The notes under the pieces were generated by a model, which saw nothing but the letters and a program-made list of their open reading frames with translations, was not told where the DNA came from and made no database searches. A stretch of 64,000 nt of DNA. Origin: Tunicatimonas pelagia. Lineage in GTDB: Bacteria > Bacteroidota > Bacteroidia > Cytophagales > Cyclobacteriaceae. The stretch is taken from assembly GCF_030506325.1 (NCBI RefSeq), contig NZ_CP120683.1, forward strand, positions 6,700,501 to 6,764,500, in the 5' to 3' direction. Of the stretch, positions 35,100 through 43,437 are shown one piece after another; within the stretch, counting starts at the first letter, position 1, and each line of letters opens with the position of its first letter. The position numbers and the translations under genes are program-made.

Positions 35100-35747
35100 A
35101 TGTCTATACCGCAACCTGAAAGAAAACGTAACAACGCAGCTAAGCAAAGGTTAGCACTGCCTTATTTTGTTAACTTGCTGAAATTCAGTATGCTGACTGG
35201 GCTATTGACTTTGTGCTCTGTAAATTTAGAGGGGCAGACGCTTAATTACTTCTACCACGTTGCTGTTTCCAATGACTATAGTATTAACTCCATTACGGCG
35301 ATCTTTCAGGATGAGCAGGGCTTCTTGTAGTTCGGAACCCGCGATGGTCTTTTTTGGTATAATGGCATCGAGTTCAAGTGGTCTGAGGCGATCAATCGTT
35401 TTCTTCAGGAAGCCGATTATACTGATATTACATCGCTCTTCTTAGACGGTGCTGGAAAGCTCTGGATAGGCGCTGCCGCCGGAATCACTATCTACGATCT
35501 GGCGAAAGAAGCGATTATAGAAGAGAACAATCCTTTTGTCAACACGCATCAGGTACTGGCCATTGGTAGCACGGCCGACAGACAGATGTTGATCGGTACC
35601 AAGCGTCATTTTTTTGTGCTGGGAAAAGAAGATCAGTTACATCAAGTATATTTATCAGGGGAGTCCCGCGATTCGCTGCACCGTATTCGTACGATCTACC
35701 CAACCCCGGAAGGTAACCTTTGCTTAGGATTCTACCTTCCTAATTAA
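35100..35747 (+). pseudogene. Decayed two-component sensor N-terminus (ligand-binding propeller)
   Basis: The start encodes a basic stretch, a membrane/signal segment (KFSMLTGLLTLCSVNLEGQ) and then the propeller motif NSITAIFQDEQGFL followed by TAG where Trp is expected, and FGTRDGLFWYNG continues in the same frame. A further 138 codons follow with another propeller blade (DGAGKLWIGAAAGITIYDL) to TAA at 35745-35747. Intact hybrid sensors of this type run to over 1000 residues, so both a nonsense mutation and loss of the 3' part have occurred. It is the N-terminal fragment of a reg_prop sensor kinase. Confidence 0.8.
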
Positions 35748-36541
35748 TTCTGCTTGTTCCATTTTTTCTAATTTTAAAATCGATGAATCAAAGTTCAGAG
35801 ACAGGAAGTAAGATTCTTTTAACAAATGTTAAAAAAGGCTGAGTAAGCAGTAGGACAGAATTAAATTGATAATAACCATTTAGATAGAGGGGAAACATAA
35901 ATGCTGAAAATCCCCCTAGCCCCCTTTTCCAAAGGGGGAACGTATAATGTATTTTTGTCTTAGTGCTTACTTGGTCAAGTTTGCCTACAGCTTTAAAAAA
36001 GCGACTGTCGCACAGTAAAATAGCGACTCAATATAACTTTAAAGACTAGCTTACAGAGGAGTCAAATTGTTACATTATCGTGTTTATATTAATCACAAAT
36101 CGCTGTAATAGCACTTCGCTCAAAAACCGATGAAAATTTGGCAACCGAATTTTCCTCTCTGAGAATTCACTCCGGATCAGGGCGGACTTTTGCCCTGCTT
36201 TCTCCCTAATTCTCTATAGCTAACAAATAAAGTTTCGTGTCGAGAAATAAAGCCAAATTATCTGCATTTGATGTAAATCTGTTAGAGCATGTTTAAGTTT
36301 TGTTTTTGATGGCGAAAATTCAAGATTTGATTGCTGAACGAGTCAATTTTTGAGGGAATACCTGAGCTATGGCCGATAAAATTGGTGAAGTGCAGCGATT
36401 AAAGATGAATTTGCTTTGTATCAAAGCGGAAAACAGCAAATTGCACAAGCGAGGAGTTATCCTTATTCTACTGAGCGTTCCACCGTGGACGCGGGGTCGC
36501 CTTTTTAGAGCTACAGGCTAAGAATATCAAGTTAGTAGAAA
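35748..36541. other. Long non-coding stretch after the sensor fragment
   Basis: No intact gene is visible on either strand. It contains a G/C hairpin (35920-35938), a short inverted repeat around 36178-36197, and near 36293-36345 an A/T-rich sequence beginning GAGCATGTTTAAG that might be the end of an insertion element. That last point is a resemblance only. Confidence 0.5.
35920..35938. repeat. Perfect short hairpin of REP-like type
   Basis: CCCCCTTT and AAAGGGGG flank a three-base loop. The surrounding text (TCCCCCTAGCCCCC...) resembles dispersed G/C hairpins seen in many Bacteroidota and cyanobacterial genomes. Confidence 0.55.
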
Positions 36542-38719
36542 TTACGGAGCTGGAGAAAGAAATTTACGGAATTGATCGAGCGGAGTAAGTGAGTCAGTGT
36601 GGTAGGTAAGTTTTTTGCGTACCCACTCGCTCGCTCGGACAATGGTACCTTTACTTTGTTCGGCCTGATGGTAACTTTGCAGCAACTGAAAGTAGATGAG
36701 CAATTCTTCTGCTTGTGCTTCGGATAAATAATACTCCTTGCTTTTTGTAACCTTTAATGATTGAAAACTAGAATGGAGAATAAAAGTGAACGAAGGGCCT
36801 GCCTGAATAGCGTCTTGGGTAAGTAGCTGATTGTCAAAAAATAATTCGGGCGGTAGCGCAACGGAGGTTAGCTGTTGCCGCTTTTTATCATACACCTGGA
36901 AGCTACTTTTCAGGTTGCTTGGAGGGGTATTAGCTTGCGTAATGAAAGTATCGGCTGAAACGTACTTTCTAAAAGCTTCTGGGTTGTAGTAGAACGGATA
37001 GCGAAGTTGGGACAGGAAAGTTGTATCCCGACTTAGAACATCCTGATAGTTAATGGTGGTAGTGCTATCGGTACTCCAATAGTCGAGGATAATCTTGGTG
37101 GAATCAGCCCAATCGGTAAATGCTCGCTCATTATTGGGTAAATTTACCAAAAAGGTATCAACCACTTGTACATTCATGGTAGCTAAATGCCGGAGAGCTG
37201 CGTTGTACTCCATCATAAACTTCAGTGAATCTTCGTACCAGAACCTTGGGTCTTTGTAGGCTACTAGCTGGTGCTGATCGCTCGGTTGGGCATGAGACAT
37301 ATTCCAGCGTACCTGTTTCAGTAATTGACGTTCGTGTTGATCTACCGTAGAGTCCAATCCAATCTGATAGGTCAGAGTTGAAAAGTAGTTGAAGTGCTGA
37401 TCGGTTCCTTCAAAGCGAAGTTTTCGTAACCTCCGGAGTGATTGTCGGCGGATGCTATCCAGTTCAGTGGTTAGTTGCTCATTGCTGGTTCGGTTGGTGA
37501 CCGCCTGGGTAAGAGAGTCGACTCGGCGACTTTCTTGGGCAAGTATTGAATCAAGCAGTAGTCCTTCGTAGTAGTTGATGTACTCGTCTTGGGCAATTTC
37601 CTTTACAGTTTGAGTCAGTATATCATTATGAAAATGCACTCGTTGGATTTTTTGCCCGGTAACTAGAGAAAAGAAACTTTTGAGGGTTTCGGCACCCTGC
37701 TGCTGGGCTTGATCGATAATTTGCGCTTGGTGGGCGTAAAATACTAACTTTTGAATGCAGTGCTCTTTTACTCGCTGGGCATCTTTAAAGTTTACAGGGC
37801 CTTGGTAATTAATGATATCGAATCCGGGTACGCCTCGCTCAGGTATAAACCAGGGGTTAATATCGGCATCCAGAATTTGAGGTTCCAGCCCAAAGAAGTG
37901 AAGCTCGCCGGTTTCCTCGTGCAAATAAAACGAGTTTTCGTCAAGCTGATCAAAATTAAAGCCCGCTTTTACCCAGCCTCTTCCTACCAAGGCCAATTGC
38001 TTCTTACGCTCCGCGCGGGGTAGTGCCGATTTTTGCTCACCGAAAAAAAAGTCTCGGAAACTAGCCACAAATTCAAATCCATCATTAAGGTAGTCCTGAA
38101 ATGCTTCATCTTCAGATGACTGTCGCCGAGTGGTTAATTCTTGGTAGAGATTGAGTAGTACTTCGGCCTCGGTACGGGCATCGGGGTTCCAGTTTTCTTT
38201 TTCCGAATGCAAATATTTATTTCGCCACAAAAACTCAATTACCGGTGAGTAAAGTGCGTGTCTTGCTAAGCTGTCAGTTAGGTTAAGAAATTCTAGCTTC
38301 TCTATGATATTGCTGCGCCTGACGTTTTGCAGGGCTTTTCTTTTCAAACCATCACTTCGTCGGTTCTCGGCCAAAAAATTTTCGCGTCGCTCTCGCTCAG
38401 GGATTTGCTGGTATTGGTACAAATCATAGAGTGCGTACTTTACCTCGACATAAAGTTCATTGGCTAGCTGTTGCGTATTGTTCTCTTCAATCAGCACAAT
38501 TCTCGATTCATCTAATGATGAAATTACTTCGCCGTAGTATTCGGCCGTTACCAGCTGGCCAATTTTCTGTACTTCGGTCACCATGTTGGTGGTCGTTCCC
38601 AGTTGTAATCCGCTGCCGAATATGCCGAATGGATTAACAATAAATAGCAATACCACCAATGCAATCACCAAAAGTACATCCAACAAAAATCGCCAGTTAC
38701 CAAAGAGTAAGCTAATCAT
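36542..38719 (-). CDS. Large membrane-anchored protein with DUF4230-like segments
   Basis: 725 residues. One N-terminal helix (FLLDVLLVIALVVLLFIVNPFGIFG) anchors a long, mostly helical, charged region. Two stretches recall DUF4230: the opening TEVQKIGQLVTAEYYGEV, and a later block with KAGFNFDQLDENSF and LEPQILDADINPW that parallels KAGVDLSQIGESDV and LPPVKIINFSYP in the next gene. There is no catalytic motif. Fourth gene of an operon with peptidoglycan hydrolases; it overlaps the DUF4230 gene by 8 bp. A structural or scaffolding envelope role is inferred. Confidence 0.78.
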   Translation of the reverse strand: MISLLFGNWRFLLDVLLVIALVVLLFIVNPFGIFGSGLQLGTTTNMVTEVQKIGQLVTAEYYGEVISSLDESRIVLIEENNTQQLANELYVEVKYALYDLYQYQQIPERERRENFLAENRRSDGLKRKALQNVRRSNIIEKLEFLNLTDSLARHALYSPVIEFLWRNKYLHSEKENWNPDARTEAEVLLNLYQELTTRRQSSEDEAFQDYLNDGFEFVASFRDFFFGEQKSALPRAERKKQLALVGRGWVKAGFNFDQLDENSFYLHEETGELHFFGLEPQILDADINPWFIPERGVPGFDIINYQGPVNFKDAQRVKEHCIQKLVFYAHQAQIIDQAQQQGAETLKSFFSLVTGQKIQRVHFHNDILTQTVKEIAQDEYINYYEGLLLDSILAQESRRVDSLTQAVTNRTSNEQLTTELDSIRRQSLRRLRKLRFEGTDQHFNYFSTLTYQIGLDSTVDQHERQLLKQVRWNMSHAQPSDQHQLVAYKDPRFWYEDSLKFMMEYNAALRHLATMNVQVVDTFLVNLPNNERAFTDWADSTKIILDYWSTDSTTTINYQDVLSRDTTFLSQLRYPFYYNPEAFRKYVSADTFITQANTPPSNLKSSFQVYDKKRQQLTSVALPPELFFDNQLLTQDAIQAGPSFTFILHSSFQSLKVTKSKEYYLSEAQAEELLIYFQLLQSYHQAEQSKGTIVRASEWVRKKLTYHTDSLTPLDQFRKFLSPAP

Positions 38720-39323
38720 CAGTGGTGGGTGAGGTGAGGTTCACTTTGTCTATCAATAATTCATCACTACTGAAAGAGATATACACTTCCTTATAGTTGA
38801 GAGAACGAAGTAATTGCCGAAGCAAGGTGCGGGTATGGTTTTGCGTAGTCTCCACAATACCCATGTATTCCAGGTTATTACGAATATCTAGCTCAGCATT
38901 CCGAAAAAACAGCTCCTGATCAGCCACACTAATGCTATTTAAAAAGGTTTTGGGATCAGAAATGACGGAATCTTCCTGGAAGCTACTGGGAGGATACGAA
39001 AAATTAATAATTTTTACCGGAGGCAATCGTAACGTAATTTTCTGCCCCTCAATCTTAACATCACTTTCTCCGATTTGTGATAAGTCAACTCCGGCTTTAA
39101 TTTTGGCTTGAGAGTAGGCTAAAAATCGGGCCTCGTTAAGCTTAATGAACCAAGCAATCTTTTTGGTTTTGGTGCCGTGAACAATTTTCTCCACGGTAAA
39201 CTCGGTAGTGGCCAAATCGCTGGCTTGCTGAATTTTTCCTACGACCAGGCTACGATCTTCTGGCTGGCAGGCTAGAAGAAATACAATAATTCCCCAAGGT
39301 AGAAGACGACGAAGCGGTATCAT
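38712..39323 (-). CDS. DUF4230-family lipoprotein
   Basis: 203 residues with a probable lipobox (VFLLACQ, Cys19). The body has the DUF4230 pattern: TTEFTVEKIVHG, a LAYSQAKIKAGVDLSQIGESDV core, ITLRLPPVKIINFSYPP, and a helical C-terminus with conserved pairs of basic residues. The family's function is not established. It overlaps its neighbours by 4 bp (upstream) and 8 bp (downstream), so translation is coupled with the hydrolase gene and the large membrane protein. Confidence 0.78.
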   Translation of the reverse strand: MIPLRRLLPWGIIVFLLACQPEDRSLVVGKIQQASDLATTEFTVEKIVHGTKTKKIAWFIKLNEARFLAYSQAKIKAGVDLSQIGESDVKIEGQKITLRLPPVKIINFSYPPSSFQEDSVISDPKTFLNSISVADQELFFRNAELDIRNNLEYMGIVETTQNHTRTLLRQLLRSLNYKEVYISFSSDELLIDKVNLTSPTTDD

Positions 39324-41752
39324 ACGCTAAACTTCTGGTTGATTTCTCGTATAATTGAGAAGAGGCAACGGGCAATCCGGCGCTGGCCTTGCGAACTTAG
39401 TAAGAACTCGGCTTCCAGGCGATTATCGTAAAAAAGATTTTCTACTAAGAACGCGGAACCCCGGGTTTTACGCAGTACGTAAAACGTCTCGCTTTGATGC
39501 TTCTTCTCTTTGTCTTCATCGCCGTCGGTCATATCCTGCCGAAACTTGAATTCAGGAAACTCTCGCTTATACCATTTGGCAGCAATGGTGGCTAGCTCGT
39601 CACTGGTAGTCTGTCCTACACTAGTCCATACTTCAAAGCCTGAAGCGTTTTTTCCCGTTCCGGAAGTTTGGTTACTGGCCGCATTACTGTGAATGGATAA
39701 AAGGTAGTAATTTTGATTGCGGGTGTATAGCTGATTGGCTACGTTCACTCGGTCAGTTAAGCTAACATCCTCCTCTTCGTCAACCGTAAGGTTGTGGTAG
39801 GGGATACCTGCTTCGTCGAGCAACTCAATAAGCTGCTGACCAATTTTTCGGTTAATAACTCCCTCAAAAATTTGGGTGCCATCCTCAAAAGTATATTGCT
39901 TTCCCTGGGTATTGTACTGGTTGTCCGACATGCCACCGTGTCCCGCATCAATAATAGGTATAAATCCGGTGGGTGTTTCTTCTTTGTCTCCCGAATATAT
40001 TTCTACGTATTTGCGGTAGGCGGTTCTTAGCTTAAGGTCGTACTGGTTACGTTTGTAGCCCGAGCCATTGTATCCGAACGCAAAGCGATCCCAATCGTAG
40101 TTACCCCGATTTTTTTCCGAGATAAAATCCACTAAGGGCGTTCCATCTACTTGCTTGGTTTTAATAAATGCTAGAAAGTCGAGGAAGTGATGGTACTCTG
40201 ATACTTCTTGTTTACGCTCAAAGTCTTCGTAATCACGATAGTACAGGTCATCTTGAGCAGCACCTTTCCTGACTCGTTCTCTCAGATTATGCTCCAGGTT
40301 TTCGCCTAACATCTGAAACAATCCCCAAGAAGTAGCGTACACCGCCGACTTAGCATCGATAGTCCGAGCTAGCTCTAGTCGTCGGTACTCATCTTCTCCT
40401 CCTAAGTAGTGCTCGGTGGTCCAACGAGAATATACAATTGAAGGGTGCCTACGTTGCCAATTCTTTATTTCAGCCTCTGTAAACCCCTGTTTTTTCAGCC
40501 AGTACGAAAAACGATGACCTTCAAAGAGAATTTTGGGCTTTCCGTTAGGCAGATGACCCTGCCCCGATGATTCAACTTCTACTACCGCTCGCACCACGGG
40601 CATGGTAAGTTCAATTCCTTCTTCTTCCTTCAGTTGGGTTAAGGCTTGTTTTATCTCTTCGTCGCTTAGTACTTTACTGTGTATGTTATCTCGCACCTGT
40701 ACAAACCCACCCTGTAGTTGAACGGGCAGGGGCGACAAAGCTGATTCTGAAAGCTGATTTCGGACTTGCGTGAGTGGAGTAGGGGATGGCTCCGGTTCTC
40801 CTTCTAGTTGATCCATTTCCCAGTTTTCTAACTGTAGCAATTGATCATCAGACTCTATTCCTGTGGTTGAGAAACCGGTTGCTGGTTCTCGGGTAGAAGG
40901 TTGCTTAGATTTAATCCAATTGCCTTCTTCATCTTTCACTTCGGGGGCATTGGTCGTCCACCGACGCTGTAAATACTTGAGGGATTTATCCCCGAAGTAA
41001 AAAGCAATCATCATCAAGAAAGCCGTTTCAAAAAATTCAAACTGCTGACGAATAAGGGCTAGTTGGTTTCCGGTGTAATACTCATTTCCAAAGCTGACAA
41101 TGAGTAAAGAAAGTCCGCCTAGCAGTAACGTAAAAGCAATCATGCCGCGAACCGTACCGGGGGGTAATCCGAAGGTTTGGCTACGGTAAGGGTTTTTGTC
41201 AGGAGCTTTTACATCTTCTGGGTTTACCGGAAAACCCATCTTTTCTCGCTTGCGGGCCGACTCAATTTTCTCCCAGTCTTCGTCGGTTAGGCCGTAATTG
41301 ATATTGTAGTGGTAGACCGACCACATAAAGTAGCGAAGGAAGACCGCTACCCAAATTACGGAAACGACAAGTCCGAGTGCCTGAAACAAATTTTCGTGAT
41401 GAAGGTATACCAGTAATGCTCCTACCAGCCCTACCAGCGTAAGTACAATTGTTAGCAAGCGTGTTCCGGTAAAGAAAAAATTGTGGTGTGGGTTTGGTCG
41501 CCCATCGGTACCCAAATAACTTGTTCGGAGATGTCTAATGCTCAGCCACATAGTAGTTCCTACCGTAGCGATAAGAGTGATCCCGATAAATACTCCGCGT
41601 ACGTCGTCTTTAACCCCCCAAGCTATTAGCAAGATTAGAAATAGCGCGATAAGCAGTGTCCCACCGAGTTGAATAAGTAAGATTTTTGTCGGTCGCTCAG
41701 AAAACCGATTAGTGAGTCGCTTAAGCCAGGTCGAGTCCTCAGAATTTTTCAT
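39320..41752 (-). CDS. Six-TM protein with muramidase and amidase domains
   Basis: 810 residues. Six hydrophobic segments (about 24-46, 53-72, 97-117, 123-145, 200-221, 237-255) precede a linker. A PF11860-type N-acetylmuramidase domain spans about 370-585 with probable catalytic Glu394 (VEVESSG). An Amidase_3 domain spans about 597-805 with zinc ligands His605 (DAGHGG), Glu630 and His688 (SIHSNAA) and catalytic Glu771 (VENLF). Both cleavage types (glycan strand and peptide stem) are thus on one membrane protein. It overlaps both neighbours by 4 bp. Such a layout is unlike ordinary autolysins and suggests a dedicated wall-remodelling or lysis role. Confidence 0.88.
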   Translation of the reverse strand: MKNSEDSTWLKRLTNRFSERPTKILLIQLGGTLLIALFLILLIAWGVKDDVRGVFIGITLIATVGTTMWLSIRHLRTSYLGTDGRPNPHHNFFFTGTRLLTIVLTLVGLVGALLVYLHHENLFQALGLVVSVIWVAVFLRYFMWSVYHYNINYGLTDEDWEKIESARKREKMGFPVNPEDVKAPDKNPYRSQTFGLPPGTVRGMIAFTLLLGGLSLLIVSFGNEYYTGNQLALIRQQFEFFETAFLMMIAFYFGDKSLKYLQRRWTTNAPEVKDEEGNWIKSKQPSTREPATGFSTTGIESDDQLLQLENWEMDQLEGEPEPSPTPLTQVRNQLSESALSPLPVQLQGGFVQVRDNIHSKVLSDEEIKQALTQLKEEEGIELTMPVVRAVVEVESSGQGHLPNGKPKILFEGHRFSYWLKKQGFTEAEIKNWQRRHPSIVYSRWTTEHYLGGEDEYRRLELARTIDAKSAVYATSWGLFQMLGENLEHNLRERVRKGAAQDDLYYRDYEDFERKQEVSEYHHFLDFLAFIKTKQVDGTPLVDFISEKNRGNYDWDRFAFGYNGSGYKRNQYDLKLRTAYRKYVEIYSGDKEETPTGFIPIIDAGHGGMSDNQYNTQGKQYTFEDGTQIFEGVINRKIGQQLIELLDEAGIPYHNLTVDEEEDVSLTDRVNVANQLYTRNQNYYLLSIHSNAASNQTSGTGKNASGFEVWTSVGQTTSDELATIAAKWYKREFPEFKFRQDMTDGDEDKEKKHQSETFYVLRKTRGSAFLVENLFYDNRLEAEFLLSSQGQRRIARCLFSIIREINQKFSV

Positions 41753-42537
41753 ATAGCTTGTGGTTGGAATTGCTCAAACCAGTCTTCGTCTACGATACGA
41801 ATTGTTACTGCTTCCTTGATTTGAAGCAGGGCGCTAATCTTTTTGTATAGTCGCTCGAAGGCTAGGCGAGAATCAGTAATCATTTTATGAGAAGAGGAGG
41901 CATTTACTCCATCGGCAATAAGTAAGCAGCCATCGGTATCAGTATGTGTATTGCCAATATGGATGTAAATATTTTTGAAGCTAGGTACGTCTTTAAGTTC
42001 CAGATGATACGTAAACCAGGGGAAGCGTTGGCGATAGCTTTCCGTAAGGGGGGTATCTTGTTTTCTGTATTCAATTTGGTAGGTTCCGGAAGGAATACGG
42101 GTTTTACCCGCTACTTTCTCTGGTTGATGCGTATCTTCTAAGGTGTACGCAAAGAATTTCTTATTTAAGAAAATCAACCCTAATGAAGTATGGCCATCAT
42201 CCAGGTAGCGCAAAACTGTCATAATACTGCCCGATGCAAGATTATTCACTCTCTCTTCCTGTTCAAGTTTGCGTTCTAGCTCTACCACTCGTTGCGATAG
42301 TGGATTATCAATAGCTAGAGAAGGGGAGGTAACCGTAGAAAGCGACTTTGTTCTATTGGATTGGGGGTTTACGGAAGCTACGATAGCTTTAAATCCCTTT
42401 TCCAGTAATAAAATAACGTAGCCAATGAAACCAATTATCCAGAGCCATATTTCTTCCAGCAAGGTTGGGTTTGCTAAAAACAGAAGTATTACCGTGGTAA
42501 GAAGGGCTACAAAAAGTAAAGCTGCAACGTGTTTCAA
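41749..42537 (-). CDS. Membrane-anchored DUF5675 protein
   Basis: 262 residues. Two N-terminal helices (about 3-22 and 31-46), a short coiled coil (LSQRVVELERKLEQEERV) and a DUF5675-like domain at about 104-250 with KTRIPSGTYQIEYR and IHIGNTHTDTDGCLLI (His193, Cys204). The H...GC arrangement recalls L,D-transpeptidase-like active sites; DUF5675 proteins are often found near phage-type lysis genes. It is first in the four-gene operon, overlapping the hydrolase gene by 4 bp. Confidence 0.82.
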   Translation of the reverse strand: MKHVAALLFVALLTTVILLFLANPTLLEEIWLWIIGFIGYVILLLEKGFKAIVASVNPQSNRTKSLSTVTSPSLAIDNPLSQRVVELERKLEQEERVNNLASGSIMTVLRYLDDGHTSLGLIFLNKKFFAYTLEDTHQPEKVAGKTRIPSGTYQIEYRKQDTPLTESYRQRFPWFTYHLELKDVPSFKNIYIHIGNTHTDTDGCLLIADGVNASSSHKMITDSRLAFERLYKKISALLQIKEAVTIRIVDEDWFEQFQPQAI

Positions 42538-42876
42538 AGTTGGTAGTTGGTGTATCAGTGGCCGTTAAATATAAGAATATATGTATATCAACAGCCCCAG
42601 TGCTTTTTCAAAGTAGAGTACAGGTTTATTTATTAGTAGTTTGCCAACTCAGAATGTAACCAAATTTAAGAATTGAGTGAGAAGCTGTTTTAGTTATTAG
42701 CTCGAGAGTGAGAGCAACGAGTTTTGAAGCAAAACAACACTCTGTTATTTCTAAATTGTTAAAAAAAGATATAGTCAAAACCCTATTTTTGGCTTTTTTT
42801 AAAATACTACCCTTAAAACATTGCTAATTTGCTATATATATGCTAAATAGATATAGATAACTAATCTACCTTAGCA
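42538..42876. other. Divergent intergenic region with repeated TGCTAA motifs
   Basis: It separates the minus-strand wall operon from the plus-strand acetate cluster, so it holds both promoters. TGCTAA-type hexamers occur at 42822-42827 and 42841-42846 with a TGCTAT at 42830-42835. No gene is visible. Confidence 0.45.
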
Positions 42877-43296
42877 TTGACCTATCCTGAGTGCCCCCGT
42901 TGCCAATCTACTTCCGTAGTGAAAAGTGGCATTGTGAACGATAGACAACGTTTTAAATGCAAACGCTGTAAATATTCATTTACTGTCAACAAGCTAGGTA
43001 AGCAAATTGATAGCTACTACGTCATCAAAGCATTGCAGCTCTACCTGGAGGGAATTAGCTATCGTGAAATTGAGCGGTTGCTCGGAGTCAGTCATGTTTC
43101 GGTAATGAACTGGGTACGCAAATACCGTATTAAAGCCCCCACTCAGCAAGACTACCGCCCCACTTATAAAGTCCTTAATCACGCTGAACTGAGCACATTT
43201 TTTTCTCAACCCCACAATCTTCAAGGAGCCGGTATGATTGTAACCGAAGTGGGTGATAAGTATATGCTCATTAAGTGGGAACGGTTTAAGGATTAA
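42877..43296 (+). CDS. InsA-like zinc-ribbon/HTH protein, probable domesticated regulator
   Basis: 139 residues; start TTG at 42877, since no ATG fits before the zinc ribbon. CPRCQS...CKRCKYSF is an IS1 InsA-type zinc ribbon (about 6-35), followed by a helix-turn-helix (KALQLYLEGISYREIERLLGVSHVSVMNWVRKYR, about 50-84). The C-terminal 45 residues are not a transposase part, and no DDE catalytic gene or terminal inverted repeats are present. It is therefore more likely a transcription factor derived from a transposase, probably acting on the acetate cluster that follows. Confidence 0.75.
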   Translation: MTYPECPRCQSTSVVKSGIVNDRQRFKCKRCKYSFTVNKLGKQIDSYYVIKALQLYLEGISYREIERLLGVSHVSVMNWVRKYRIKAPTQQDYRPTYKVLNHAELSTFFSQPHNLQGAGMIVTEVGDKYMLIKWERFKD

Positions 43297-43437
43297 ACGG
43301 GCTCATGTATATTAGTTAGCAAATATCTCTCTGTTAACTTTTCTTCTTAACATTTTTTTTGACCTTTCTTGAGTCACTACGACGGGCGCCTTTAGTTCAT
43401 TGCTAATTACTTTCTCAACCTCAAATGCAACCATCTA

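Noticed and set aside
36293-36541. Possible insertion-sequence remnant starting GAGCATGTTTAAG
   Set aside because: The resemblance to insertion-sequence ends is from memory only; no matching second end and no readable transposase segment were found.
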